A DNA stretch of 64,000 nucleotides from an uncultured candidate division WPS-2 bacterium (GCA_937927945.1 CALEYW010000046.1:124001-188000); one strand, 5' to 3'; numbered from the stretch's first letter, positions 1 to 9,164 are shown. Program-made: numbers and translations. The notes: generated from the letters alone by a model not told the origin.

Positions 1-241
1 CTCTTATATCGTTAGTTGCAAGGAGTCATTCGTGATCCGACCGCCCGCGTTGGTGCCCGTTCACCGATGGCGATCGACCGCGTTCGTGCCGTCACGGCAG
101 CGTCGGCGTCCATCGCTCGGCGCACGACCGCCGCTCCGTCTGGATCGGCGACGGCGACGTTGCGATCCCGTCCGTCCCGCCGTTGCCACCCGTGCCGCCG
201 GCGCCGCCGGACGAGCGCGAGAGTCCCTGACGTTTAGGACG
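1..241. other. left edge, no confident gene
   Basis: I see no convincing complete gene here. An AAGGAG Shine-Dalgarno-like site at 20-25 precedes a GTG at 32, but the reading frame it opens is Arg-rich, lacks domain-like sequence and runs antisense through the two genes that follow. Another frame ending in TGA at 228-230 would encode a Pro-rich tail (VPPLPPVPPAPP) that looks more like the C-terminus of a secreted protein, but it has no start inside the window and is preceded by a TGA at 33-35. It may be a decayed gene end. Confidence 0.25.
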
Positions 242-562
242 CTAGCGGCGAGCGATCATGACGGCGACGCGGCGCCGTTCGGCAAAGAAGCGGGGCAGCC
301 ACGTGTCGCGCGGATACTTCGCCCGCCAATCGGAGATCGCGTCGTCGACGAGCGCGAGCATCCCGCTCATCGAGGCCACGTTGCGCTCGCCGCCCGCGGC
401 ACGGCGCTCCAGACCGTCGAGGGCATTGCGAATACCGAGCACGCTCATCTTCATCCGGCCGAAGTACTCGTCGGCCGGCGCCAGGTCGTGAATGCTCCTG
501 GCTTGCGCGGTCGAACACAGACACGCAGCGAGCATTGCGACGATGAGGAGCGTGCGACGCAT
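242..562 (-). CDS. small secreted protein, paralog B
   Basis: A 106-residue protein of unknown function. The first 20 or so residues form a typical Sec signal peptide (MRRTLLIVAMLAACLC, then AQA), so it should be exported. The mature part starts with LAPADEYFGRMKMS, almost the same as in the upstream neighbour, so the two are tandem paralogs. A perfect AGGAGGT ribosome binding site at 567-573 (minus strand) fixes the start. It lies 15 bases after the paralog in the same orientation and is probably co-transcribed with it. The C-terminus is shorter than that of its partner. I recognise no domain. Confidence 0.75.
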   Translation of the reverse strand: MRRTLLIVAMLAACLCSTAQARSIHDLAPADEYFGRMKMSVLGIRNALDGLERRAAGGERNVASMSGMLALVDDAISDWRAKYPRDTWLPRFFAERRRVAVMIARR

Positions 563-577
563 GGAAACCTCCTGGAG

Positions 578-979
578 TCAGTATCGCGGCTGCTGAGCGT
601 ACTCGCTCTGCGGATACGAGGCGATGAGCCAATCGAGCGTGTCGTTCTTGCGCACCCGCGCGTCGTCCAAGTCGAGTTTGGCGTAGAGCTGCGCGAGCGC
701 GTAGGCGTACTTGGGGATCCACGGATCGCGCGGGAAGTGGGTCTGCCAGTCGCGCAATGCGTCCTCGACCAGGACCGCCTTGTCGAAGATGTGCTCGGCC
801 TGCCCGGGTTCCACGTCGGCGCGCGCGGCCAGATCGCGCAGCGAATTGCGAACGCCCAGGATGCTCATCTTCAACCGCCCAAAATAGCGATCGGCCGGCG
901 CGAGACCCGACATCGGTTTCGCAATCACTGGGGCGGCGAACGATGCCACGAGCAGCAATGCCAAGAAGATCCGCTTCAT
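578..979 (-). CDS. small secreted protein, paralog A
   Basis: A 133-residue protein with an N-terminal signal peptide (MKRIFLALLLVASFAAPVIA) and no recognised domain. Just after the signal it carries LAPADRYFGRLKMSILG, the block shared with the next gene; the remainder is helical and charged and contains WIPKYAYALAQLYAKL, which could be a TPR-like helix. I prefer the ATG at 979 to an upstream GTG at 988, because AAGGA sits 10 bases before the ATG but would nearly touch the GTG. It is the first gene of a two-gene minus-strand unit. Confidence 0.75.
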   Translation of the reverse strand: MKRIFLALLLVASFAAPVIAKPMSGLAPADRYFGRLKMSILGVRNSLRDLAARADVEPGQAEHIFDKAVLVEDALRDWQTHFPRDPWIPKYAYALAQLYAKLDLDDARVRKNDTLDWLIASYPQSEYAQQPRY

Positions 980-1144
980 AACGAGCACGTCCTTGTCGCA
1001 GGGGTGAACGAGCGTGCCCGCAACCAGTCCATGGCTGCCGCTCGTATGACCTCTATCGGACGCCTCCGTCGCTGAATTCAGTCCGCGAGGAAGCGTCCGT
1101 TCGTCACGTGCACGGTAGTGTGACGCCCATCCGCGGGCGAGCGC

Positions 1145-4100
1145 TTATTCGGGATCGGCGAACAAGAACGCGAGATCTTCGCGAGTCAGCGTCTTCGCCA
1201 CCGCGCTGTCGGCCTTCACGACCGTCCTGGACAAGGCGGTCTTGCGCTCGGCGAGCGCGCGGATCTTCTCCTCGACCGAGCCGGCGGTCACCATGCGATA
1301 CGCGGTGACCGGGCGGATCTGCCCGATGCGGTGCGTTCGATCGATAGCCTGGCGCTCGACCGCCGGATTCCACCACGGATCGTAGAGGATCACGTAGTCG
1401 GCGGCCGTCAGCGTCAGGCCGACGCCGCCCGCCTTGAGCGAGCAGAGAAACACCGGCGGTCCGTCGTCGCTCATGAACCGTTCGACTTCGGCCTGCCGAT
1501 CGCGGTCCTTGGTCGAGCCGTCGAGGTAGCCGTAGGCGACGCCGCGCCGGTCGAGCGCCGTGCGCATCACCTTGAGCATCGAGGAGAACGCGCTGAACAC
1601 CAGCACCTTGTGGCCGCCGTCGAGCACTTCGTCGACCGTCTCGAGGAAAGCGTCGAACTTGCCGCTGGCCTCGGGGTCGTCCAAATACTCCGGCACCAGC
1701 AAGCCCGGATGCGCGCACACCTGGCGCAAGCGCGTGAGCGCCGCGAGTACGTGCACCGTCGCCGATTCGGCGCCGTCTTCGTCCAGCTTCGCCAGCACGT
1801 CGCGCCGCGCGGCCTCGGCGATCCCGCGATACAACCGCCGCTGCAGCGGCGTGAGCTCGCACTCGATGATCGCTTCGGTCCGTTCCGGTAGTTCTTTCGC
1901 GACGTCTTCTTTGGTGCGCCGGAGCAGGAAGGGCTCCAGGCGCGAGCGCAGCGACATCGCCGCTCGCTCGTCGCCGTCCGCGATCGGGAGCTCGAACCGC
2001 CGCCGGAACGACGCCTCCGAGCCGAGCAGCCCCGGTTCGACGAACCCGAAGATCGCCCACAGATCGCGCAGCGAGTTCTCGACCGGCGTTCCCGTCAGCG
2101 CCAGCCGATGGTCGGCCTGCAGCCCGCGCACGACCTTGGCGATCTGCGAACTGGGATTCTTCGCGTTCTGCGCCTCGTCGAGGACGAGGGTCCGGAAGCG
2201 GAAGCGCTCCAGGTGCTGCGCGTCCAGGCGCGCCAGCGCATACGAGGTGATGATCACGTCGAACTCGTGGATCGTGTCGTACTTCGACGCCCGATCGCTC
2301 CCCGATTGCAGGCGCAGGGTGCTCAAGCTCGGCGCGAACTTCCGAATCTCGTTCTCCCACGTATGCGTCACCGACGTCGGGGCGATCACGAGAACGGGAG
2401 AGCTGCCTTCGTCTTCCTTGCGCTTCGCGACGTGCGCGATCAGTTGCGAGGTCTTCCCGGTGCCCATGTCGTCCGCGAGGATACCGCCGAAGCGGAACGA
2501 CGAGAGGTACGACAAGAAATCGAGACCGCGGCGCTGGTAGTCGCGCAGCGGCAACACGAGCGCCTCCGGCGCTTCGACCTGCTCGATCCCCTCGAAATTA
2601 CGCAGCCGTTCGCGAACGCGTTCGACTTCCTCCGGCAGCGCGACGTCGCCGAACGCCTCGTGCAGCTCGTCGCGCATCGCGACCAGCGATGCGAGCCCGG
2701 TGCGGCGCCGGTCATTGAGTTCCGAGAGCAGATTCTGGCGCGAACGCAGATCGCCGACGTCGACCAGTTGACCGCGCACTTCGGCGTAGCGGCCCTTCGC
2801 TCCGAGCAGCGCGCGCAGTTCATCGCGGGTGAGCGGCTCGCCGCTCCCGACGAAGACCGAGACGTCGAGGTCGAACCAGTCGCCGCTCTCGGTCGCCGTC
2901 GCGTGCACCGAGACGTCGACCGTACCGCCGCCGACGAGCGTCGCGAGCGAGTCGTCGAGCCGTACTTCGGCGTCGTCCCACTCGGGCCACAGCGTGCGCA
3001 CGACGTCGGCCGCGCGATCGGCGTCGTGCAGCGCGAAGCCGTCTGCACCGCGCGGCACGAAGCCCGCCTCGAGGAAGCGGCGCGAGAACGCGCGCGCGAC
3101 CTCAGGTGCGAAGCGGACGAAACGGCCGTCGTTCGGGGTCACTGCACCGTGCGGATTGAATGCGACGTACGCGCCGCCGGCGAGGTCGACGAAGCCCAAG
3201 CGCGCGAGCAGCGCGCCATCGCGCCACGCCGCGCGGATCACCATCCCGGGCCGCTGTGCGTCGATGACGCCGAGCGCCTTGCGCTCCTCGGCGGTCAGGA
3301 ACGGCGCGACGCGCGCGATCGCGCGCATGGACGGAGCACCGTCTTGCGCGGCGGCAGCCTCGGCGATCTTCGCCGCCGCGATGATCTTGCGCGGGTCGAA
3401 CGCGCCGTCGAGGAGATACGCGGTTCGATCGACGACCAGCCAACCCGGCGGCCCGTCGAGGACGAAGCCGCCGGCCGGCGAGACGCGCACGTCTTCGGCG
3501 GCTTCGAGCACCGGCGCGAAGGCGGCACCTTGGCGCTGCGCGCGCAGGCGCACTCCTCGTGTCTCGATCGCGAACGGGGGCAATTCCGCCGGGTGCCGGT
3601 TGTCGCCGGGAGCGTCGTCGAAGCGCAGCCGCGGATGGCGCGCCAAACGGAATAGTGCCCGCGCGAGGGCTTTGGTGGACGCGCGCGCGCCGAACGCCTC
3701 TTGCACCGCGTCGTCGCGCAGCAGCGAGCGATCGACTTCGTCCCAATCGTCGGCCGGCGTCTGGTCCATCATCGCGAGGATCGCGTCGGCATCGCGAATG
3801 ACGCCGCGCAGTCGCGGTGTGTCGAGATAGAGCGCGCCGCCGATCGCACCGGCGGAACTCAGCGTCACGACCGGCCACACGGCTCGCGCGCGCGTGCGCG
3901 CCGCATCGGACTCCGCATCGGGAAGCCACGAGAGGTCGGCTTCCGCCGGGTCGGGCGAGGGCATGGGCAGCGCCGCGTCCTCGGCGGTCCGCACGATCTC
4001 CAGCGTCGCGACGACGTGTTCGCACACGCCGGTCGCACCGCAGGTGCACACCGAACGCAGCGCCTGCGGCCCCGTTCCGGACGCCCACTCGACGGCTGTC

Positions 4101-4288
4101 TGGACCGGGACGCGGTCCTTCACCGCCGCTTCGATGCGGGCGGCTTCGACGGATCGCAAGGCGACTCGGCCGTCGTCGACGAGGGCGAGTGCGTTGCGGG
4201 TCAGGTCACGGGCGAACCACGTGCCGATCTGGGCCGGAAGCCGGGATCGCCACAATGCGTACGGGGTCAACCTTTCGGTATTCGTCAC
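1145..4288 (-). CDS. SWIM-domain SNF2 family helicase
   Basis: A large (about 1047 aa) SNF2/RapA-type DNA translocase or nucleic-acid-dependent ATPase, cytoplasmic. Residues 81-91 (CTCGATGVCEH) form a SWIM zinc motif of the CxC...CxH type. The C-terminal half holds the two RecA lobes: Walker A DDMGTGKTS near residue 606, a DEAQ Walker B near 702, and motif VI RTHRIGQ near 987. This order (SWIM, long linker, SNF2_N, Helicase_C) is common in bacterial SNF2 proteins of unknown biological role, likely in transcription or repair. The furthest start is a GTG that lies inside the terminator hairpin of clpC, so the true start is unsure; no better ATG exists nearby. Confidence 0.9.
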   Translation of the reverse strand: MTNTERLTPYALWRSRLPAQIGTWFARDLTRNALALVDDGRVALRSVEAARIEAAVKDRVPVQTAVEWASGTGPQALRSVCTCGATGVCEHVVATLEIVRTAEDAALPMPSPDPAEADLSWLPDAESDAARTRARAVWPVVTLSSAGAIGGALYLDTPRLRGVIRDADAILAMMDQTPADDWDEVDRSLLRDDAVQEAFGARASTKALARALFRLARHPRLRFDDAPGDNRHPAELPPFAIETRGVRLRAQRQGAAFAPVLEAAEDVRVSPAGGFVLDGPPGWLVVDRTAYLLDGAFDPRKIIAAAKIAEAAAAQDGAPSMRAIARVAPFLTAEERKALGVIDAQRPGMVIRAAWRDGALLARLGFVDLAGGAYVAFNPHGAVTPNDGRFVRFAPEVARAFSRRFLEAGFVPRGADGFALHDADRAADVVRTLWPEWDDAEVRLDDSLATLVGGGTVDVSVHATATESGDWFDLDVSVFVGSGEPLTRDELRALLGAKGRYAEVRGQLVDVGDLRSRQNLLSELNDRRRTGLASLVAMRDELHEAFGDVALPEEVERVRERLRNFEGIEQVEAPEALVLPLRDYQRRGLDFLSYLSSFRFGGILADDMGTGKTSQLIAHVAKRKEDEGSSPVLVIAPTSVTHTWENEIRKFAPSLSTLRLQSGSDRASKYDTIHEFDVIITSYALARLDAQHLERFRFRTLVLDEAQNAKNPSSQIAKVVRGLQADHRLALTGTPVENSLRDLWAIFGFVEPGLLGSEASFRRRFELPIADGDERAAMSLRSRLEPFLLRRTKEDVAKELPERTEAIIECELTPLQRRLYRGIAEAARRDVLAKLDEDGAESATVHVLAALTRLRQVCAHPGLLVPEYLDDPEASGKFDAFLETVDEVLDGGHKVLVFSAFSSMLKVMRTALDRRGVAYGYLDGSTKDRDRQAEVERFMSDDGPPVFLCSLKAGGVGLTLTAADYVILYDPWWNPAVERQAIDRTHRIGQIRPVTAYRMVTAGSVEEKIRALAERKTALSRTVVKADSAVAKTLTREDLAFLFADPE

Positions 4289-4317
4289 AAACCCGTCGGT
4301 TTCCCGACGGGTTTGTG
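4286..4317 (-). terminator. clpC terminator hairpin
   Basis: A perfect 14-base-pair inverted repeat (arms 4286-4299 and 4304-4317). Read on the minus strand, the direction of clpC transcription, the loop is GAAA, a stable GNRA tetraloop. It begins 24 bases after the clpC stop. There is no long U-tract after it. The GTG that opens the SNF2 helicase frame (4286-4288) lies entirely within the stem. Confidence 0.7.
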
Positions 4318-4340
4318 TGGTTTCGGCGAAGCCGCCCGCA

Positions 4341-6839
4341 CTAGACGGGCTGGACTTCGGGCTGGCTCGGAGCCGGCGGCTCGATGTGGGGGATCTTCGA
4401 GAAGCGCAGCTTCTCGGGGTTGTCCGCGCTCACTTCGGCGAGGATGCGGTCGCCGGTCGAGAAGTTGCCTTTGAGCATCTCCTCGGCCAGTTCGTCTTCG
4501 ACCTCGCGTTGGATCGCCCGGCGCAGCGGGCGAGCGCCGAACTGCGGGTCCCAGCCCTTCTTCGCGAGGAGCTGCTTGGCGTCTTCGGTCACTTCGAGGT
4601 GCATGTCCTGAGCCTTCACCTCGCGGATGACCTTCTCCAGCTCCAGCCCGACGATCTCGGCGATCTGCTCGCGGCTGAGCTGATGGAAGACGACGATCTC
4701 GTCGACGCGGTTGAGGAACTCCGGCCGGAAGGCGTGCTTCACCTCGTCGAGCACCTTGTTCTTCATGCGCTCGTACGCCTGATCGTCGGGCGTCCCGTCC
4801 TGCTTGCGCGGGCGGAAGCCGATGTCGGTCGACGTCTGCATCCCGGTGGCGCCGACGTTCGAGGTCATGATGATCACGGTGTTCTTGAAGTCGACGACGC
4901 GGCCCTGAGAGTCGGTCAGCCGGCCGTCTTCGAGCACCTGCAGCAGCAGGTTGAACACGTCCGGATGCGCCTTCTCGATCTCGTCGAGCAGCACCACGGA
5001 GTACGGACGGCGGCGCACCGCTTCGGTGAGCTGTCCGCCCTCTTCGTAGCCGACGTATCCCGGAGGTGCGCCGACCAGCCGCGAGACCGCGTACTTCTCC
5101 ATGTACTCCGACATGTCGATGCGGATCATCGACTCGGAGTCGTCGAACATGAACTCGGCGAGCGAACGCGCGACCTCGGTTTTGCCGACGCCCGTCGGGC
5201 CGAGGAAGATGAACGAGCCGATCGGACGCTTCGGGTTCTTGAGGCCCGCGCGCGAACGGCGGATCGCCCGGGTGACCGTCGAGACCGCTTGGTTCTGGCC
5301 GATCACGCGCTTGTGCAGCTGATCTTCCATCCCGAGCAGCTTCGCCGTCTCGGCCTGCGCGAGGCGCGAGACCGGAATCTTCGTCCACGACGAGACGATG
5401 TGGGCGATGTCGTCCTCGGTGACTTTGAGCGTCTTGTCCTGCAGCGCGCGCTTGTCGGCCCACTCGGACTCGAGACGCTGCTTCTCGAGGCGCAGCTTCT
5501 CCTCGCGGTCGCGGATCGCGGCGGCTTTTTCAAACTCTTGCGACTTGACGACCGACTCTTTTTCTTGCTTGACCTGCCGGATCTGGTTCTCGATCTCGCG
5601 GATCTCCGGAGGGGGCAGGGTGGCCTGCAGCCGCACGCGCGACGCGGCTTCGTCGATCAAGTCGACGGCCTTGTCGGGCAGGAAGCGATCCGCGATGTAG
5701 CGATCGCCGAGTTTGGCAGCTGCGACCAGCGCTTCGTCGGTGATGGTGACCTTGTGATGCGCTTCGTAGCGGTCACGCAGGCCCTTGAGGATCTCGACGG
5801 TCTCTTCGACCGACGGCTCTCCGACCATGACCGGCTGGAAGCGGCGCTCCAGCGCCGAGTCCTTCTCGATGTGCTTGCGGAACTCGTTGAGCGTGGTCGC
5901 GCCGATGCATTGCAGCTCGCCGCGCGCGAGCGCGGGCTTGATGATGTTCGACGCGTCGATCGCGCCCTCGGCGGCGCCCGCACCGACCAGCGTGTGCAGT
6001 TCGTCGATGAAGAGGATGATCTCGCCGGCGGCGCCGCGGATCTCGTCCATGACGCGCTTCATGCGCTCCTCGAACTCACCGCGATACTTGGTCCCGGCGA
6101 CGAGGCCGGCGAGGTCGAGCGTGATCACGCGCTTGTCGCGCAGGGGCTCCGGCACTTCGCTCTTGATGACGCGCTGGGCCAGGCCCTCGGCGATCGCGGT
6201 CTTGCCGACGCCCGGCTCACCGATCAGCGCCGGGTTGTTCTTGGTCCGGCGGCTGAGGATCTGGATGACCCGCTCGATCTCGTTGGCCCGGCCGATGACC
6301 GGGTCGAGCTTGTTCTCGCGGGCGAGCGTGGTGAGATCGCGGCCGTACGCGTCGAGGGTCGGGGTCTTCGACTTGCCCTTGGGCGCAGGCGGCTGGCCCT
6401 CGGCGCCGAGCAGCGAGGTCGTTTGGACCCGCACCTTCGCCGGGTCGACGCCCAGGTTGGTCAGGACGCGAGCCGCCACGCCTTCACCCTCGCGGATGAG
6501 GCCGAGCAGCAAGTGCTCAGTCCCAATGTAATTATGGTTGAGCTGGCGCGCTTCTTCAAACGCGAGCTCGATCACGCGCTTGGCGCGCGGCGTGAACACC
6601 ATCTCCTGCTGAACGGTCTGGCCGCCGCGCCCGACGATCGCCTCGACCTCCTGGCGGACCTTGGCCAGGTTGACGCCGAGCGTCTCCAGCACTTTGGCCG
6701 CTAAGCTTTCGCCCTCAGAGATGATGCCGAGCAGGATGTGCTCGGTCCCGATGTAGTTGTTCCCGAGGCGCTGTGCTTCTTCTTGAGCCAGCACGATGCT
6801 GCGCCGCGCGCGTTCGGTGAACGGTTCCCACATTGACAT
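4341..6839 (-). CDS. clpC: ATP-dependent Clp protease ATPase subunit ClpC
   Basis: An 832-residue Hsp100 unfoldase that feeds substrates to ClpP. In order: a two-repeat Clp N-domain (residues 1-145, FTERARRSIVLAQEEA and a second NYIGTEH repeat), AAA-1 with Walker A GEPGVGKT near 208 and Walker B LFIDELH, a UVR coiled-coil middle domain (EFEKAAAIRDREEKL), AAA-2 with Walker A GPTGVGKT near 546 and LLDEIEKAHPD, and the D2-small C-terminal domain. Length matches ClpC rather than ClpB. The start is one of two close ATGs (6839 or 6833); AGGG lies 8 bases before the second. No ctsR, mcsA or mcsB genes lie next to it, unlike in Firmicutes. Confidence 0.97.
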   Translation of the reverse strand: MSMWEPFTERARRSIVLAQEEAQRLGNNYIGTEHILLGIISEGESLAAKVLETLGVNLAKVRQEVEAIVGRGGQTVQQEMVFTPRAKRVIELAFEEARQLNHNYIGTEHLLLGLIREGEGVAARVLTNLGVDPAKVRVQTTSLLGAEGQPPAPKGKSKTPTLDAYGRDLTTLARENKLDPVIGRANEIERVIQILSRRTKNNPALIGEPGVGKTAIAEGLAQRVIKSEVPEPLRDKRVITLDLAGLVAGTKYRGEFEERMKRVMDEIRGAAGEIILFIDELHTLVGAGAAEGAIDASNIIKPALARGELQCIGATTLNEFRKHIEKDSALERRFQPVMVGEPSVEETVEILKGLRDRYEAHHKVTITDEALVAAAKLGDRYIADRFLPDKAVDLIDEAASRVRLQATLPPPEIREIENQIRQVKQEKESVVKSQEFEKAAAIRDREEKLRLEKQRLESEWADKRALQDKTLKVTEDDIAHIVSSWTKIPVSRLAQAETAKLLGMEDQLHKRVIGQNQAVSTVTRAIRRSRAGLKNPKRPIGSFIFLGPTGVGKTEVARSLAEFMFDDSESMIRIDMSEYMEKYAVSRLVGAPPGYVGYEEGGQLTEAVRRRPYSVVLLDEIEKAHPDVFNLLLQVLEDGRLTDSQGRVVDFKNTVIIMTSNVGATGMQTSTDIGFRPRKQDGTPDDQAYERMKNKVLDEVKHAFRPEFLNRVDEIVVFHQLSREQIAEIVGLELEKVIREVKAQDMHLEVTEDAKQLLAKKGWDPQFGARPLRRAIQREVEDELAEEMLKGNFSTGDRILAEVSADNPEKLRFSKIPHIEPPAPSQPEVQPV

Positions 6840-7125
6840 GACCCTACGAAACTCCCCGAGCGGCCCAGCCGCTCCTGCCGCCAAGCCGCCGAAGTTTGGA
6901 AGAACCCAGCACGGCCTTGGTGATTATTAAACTGTAAACCGGTTCGTTCAGTTTCAAACCCTCAGCCGGGCACGGCTGCAGGCATGGTTGGTTTCCTCGG
7001 TGGCCGACATGCCCTGCATCGGTCCTCGGCCGGCTTCGTGAAAGCTTCGTTCGTTTGTCCTCTACCCAGCATGGAACCTGGGTGCCTCGGGGCGAACGGA
7101 GGGGCTCTCCGCCGCACCCGAGAGG
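6840..7125. promoter_or_regulatory. divergent clpC / livH intergenic region
   Basis: A 286-base gap between two divergently transcribed genes. It contains the only A/T-rich stretch nearby (about 6920-6960). On the minus strand, TTGAAA and a TTTAATAAT stretch could be promoter elements for clpC, though their spacing of about 20 bases is long. AAACTG (6929-6934) and CAGTTT (6949-6954) form an inverted repeat around this site. Nearer livH, ACCCAG (7064-7069) and CTGGGT (7078-7083) form another small inverted repeat. No CIRCE or CtsR box is evident. Confidence 0.35.
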
Positions 7126-8016
7126 TTGCCTGCAATCCACCTGACAGTCGCCCAGTTGACGGACCAGCTCGTCAACGGGATCACCTTGGGGATGCTCTAC
7201 ATCCTCGTCGCCCTCGGACTCAACATCATTCTGGGCCTGATGGGAGTGATCAACTTCTCCCATGGCGCCTTCTTCATGTTGGGCGCCTACTTGATGTACC
7301 AGTTCAACGGCATGCTCGGCTTTTGGCCGGCAATCGTCGTCGCCGCGGTCCTCGTCGGCCTGCTCGGGATGGCATTCGAGTCGACGCTCATTCGGCCGCT
7401 GTACAAACGAATACCCGAGTACACGCTGCTGCTCACCTTCGGGACGGCGCTGATCTTCGCGCAGATCGTACGCAAGGTCTGGGGCGACGACGCGGTTCGG
7501 GTCGACACGCCGGGCTACATCCCGCAGTCGATCAATCTGGGGGGCCTGCAGTTCCCGTTCTACAAGGACGTGTTCCTCGTGCTCCTGACGATCGTGATCC
7601 TCGCCGCCGTGTGGCTGCTGCTCAATAAAACGAACATCGGCATCATCATTCGGGCCGGGACGCGCGACGCGGAGATGGTCAAGATCCTCGGGATCAACAT
7701 GCCGCTGATGTTCACGCTGGTGTTCGGGATCGGCTCGCTGATGGCCGGACTCGCCGGCGCGCTCGCGGCGCCGATCTACGCGATCCAGCCGAGCCTCGCC
7801 TCGCAGTGGATCGTGCTGACCTTCGTCATCGTGATCGTCGGCGGCATCGGCTCATTCTGGGGCGCGATCGTCGGCGGACTGCTGATCGGCATTCTTTCGA
7901 GCCTGATGGCGCTGCTCTGGCCGCCCGCCGTCGACGTCACCGCCTACATCCTCATGGGGATCATCTTGCTGGTGCGGCCGCGCGGTCTGTTCGGCGTCGA
8001 AGGGCTCTTCGAATGA
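7126..8016 (+). CDS. livH: branched-chain amino acid ABC transporter permease LivH
   Basis: A 296-residue integral membrane permease of the LivH family, with eight or so hydrophobic segments. The N-terminal half carries GLNIILGLMGVINFSHGAFF, the usual LivH signature. It pairs with LivM in the inner membrane to import branched-chain amino acids or related compounds. The start is uncertain: TTG at 7126 is the first in-frame start but AGAGG is adjacent to it, too close, and no ATG precedes the first membrane segment. It opens a four-gene operon (livH, livM, livG, livF) with overlapping junctions. The periplasmic binding protein gene is not beside it, so specificity cannot be read from the locus. 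Confidence 0.93.
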   Translation: MPAIHLTVAQLTDQLVNGITLGMLYILVALGLNIILGLMGVINFSHGAFFMLGAYLMYQFNGMLGFWPAIVVAAVLVGLLGMAFESTLIRPLYKRIPEYTLLLTFGTALIFAQIVRKVWGDDAVRVDTPGYIPQSINLGGLQFPFYKDVFLVLLTIVILAAVWLLLNKTNIGIIIRAGTRDAEMVKILGINMPLMFTLVFGIGSLMAGLAGALAAPIYAIQPSLASQWIVLTFVIVIVGGIGSFWGAIVGGLLIGILSSLMALLWPPAVDVTAYILMGIILLVRPRGLFGVEGLFE

Positions 8017-9164
8017 TCGTTCGACAAGCTCAGGGTGACACGAAGGGCGGCGTTCGCGCCGTGCTCACCCACCCGCTGGTGTGGACGGCGATCCTGTTCC
8101 TGATCCTGCCGAAAATCGCCGGCGCGAACCCGTTCACCGGCCAGTGGAGCGGCTTCGTCGGCATCGCCACGACGATGGTGATCTTCGCGCTGTTCGCCGG
8201 CGGGTTCAACCTGCTGTTCGGCCACGTCGGCGAACTCTCGTTCGGCCACGCGATGTTCTTCACGCTCGGCGCGTACACGACCGCGCTCTACAGCAACGGC
8301 TTCAACGTCCAGGTGTTGGGCATGACGCTCCATCACGACAAGGGCGGCAACCTGCTGGTCGCGCTCGTCCTCTCGCTGCTCGTTGCCCTGTTGTGGGCGT
8401 GGCTGTTGGCACGAATCATCGTCCCGCGCTCGAGCGGCATCTACTTCTCGATGATCACGCTGGCGTTCGCTCAGGTGATCTTCTTCATCACGTACCGCTG
8501 GAGCGACCTCACCGGCGGAGAGGACGGGCTGCAGAACATCGCACGGCCGCAGCTCTTCGGCGCCGATTGGCTCTCGAGCTCGGACCACTTCTATTGGTTC
8601 GCGGCGGTCTGCGTGTTCGTCGCGCTCTGCGGCCTGTACTGGATCCTGCACTCGCCGTTCGGCAGCGTGCTGCACGCGATCCGCGAGAACAAGCAGCGCG
8701 CGCGCTTCCTCGGCTACGACGTCGACAAATACCGCGTCAACGCGTTCGTCCTCTCGGCGATGTTCCCGGCGATCGCGGGCTGGCTGTGGACGTACTTCCA
8801 GCAATCGATCAATCCGGACGCCGGCTCGGTCGAGTACTCCGGCAACGTCGTGATGATGTCGATGCTCGGCGGCATGCAGGCGTTTCTCGGTCCGACGCTC
8901 GGCGCGTCGATCTACTACGAGCTGCAGAACAACGTCTCGCAGCTGACCAAGTACTGGGAAGCCTGGATCGGCATCGTGTTCGTCGTCTTCGTGTTGATCG
9001 GGCCGCGCGGCATCATGGGGATCGCCGACGACATCCGCCATTACGGTTTCGCGACGGCGCTGCGCCGCGGGTTCTCGCGCAAGGCGCGCGTCGAGACGGA
9101 GATGCAGGAAGAGGTCCCGCCCGTCGTCGAGGACGAGCCGTCCGCCGCCGAGTCGGTGCGCTGA
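8013..9164 (+). CDS. livM: branched-chain amino acid ABC transporter permease LivM
   Basis: A 383-residue membrane permease, second channel subunit of the Liv-type importer. Around residue 55 it has AGGFNLLFGHVGELSFGHAM, the LivM hallmark, and later SGIYFSMITLAFAQ and FLGYDVDKYRVNAF with the EAA-like loop. Its ATG overlaps the livH stop (ATGA). The first ten codons (IVRQAQGDTK) are encoded by what looks like an interspersed repeat (8019-8038) and may be a recent extension; the conserved sequence starts near HPLVWTAILFL. The C-terminus has a charged, cytoplasmic tail of about 45 residues. It is followed by livG with a one-base overlap. Confidence 0.93.
   Translation: MIVRQAQGDTKGGVRAVLTHPLVWTAILFLILPKIAGANPFTGQWSGFVGIATTMVIFALFAGGFNLLFGHVGELSFGHAMFFTLGAYTTALYSNGFNVQVLGMTLHHDKGGNLLVALVLSLLVALLWAWLLARIIVPRSSGIYFSMITLAFAQVIFFITYRWSDLTGGEDGLQNIARPQLFGADWLSSSDHFYWFAAVCVFVALCGLYWILHSPFGSVLHAIRENKQRARFLGYDVDKYRVNAFVLSAMFPAIAGWLWTYFQQSINPDAGSVEYSGNVVMMSMLGGMQAFLGPTLGASIYYELQNNVSQLTKYWEAWIGIVFVVFVLIGPRGIMGIADDIRHYGFATALRRGFSRKARVETEMQEEVPPVVEDEPSAAESVR
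8019..8038. repeat. candidate interspersed repeat at livM start
   Basis: The 20-base stretch with core TTCGACAAGCTCAGG resembles a short repeat that I recall being scattered in many GC-rich bacterial and metagenome-derived genomes, usually between genes. I see only this copy in the window. Here it lies inside the first codons of livM, just after the ATGA overlap with livH, and would encode a poorly conserved N-terminal extension. Confidence 0.35.

Noticed and set aside
32..1075. Long plus-strand reading frame over the first kilobase, with a good AAGGAG before its GTG.
   Set aside because: Its product is Arg-rich without domains, and it is antisense to two signal-peptide genes with good ribosome binding sites.
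3894..6704. 936-codon frame antisense to clpC.
   Set aside because: Shadow of high third-position GC; the minus strand encodes a complete ClpC.
6844..7263. Minus-strand frame in the clpC/livH gap as a regulator gene.
   Set aside because: It overlaps the livH start and promoter region and shows no DNA-binding or other domain.
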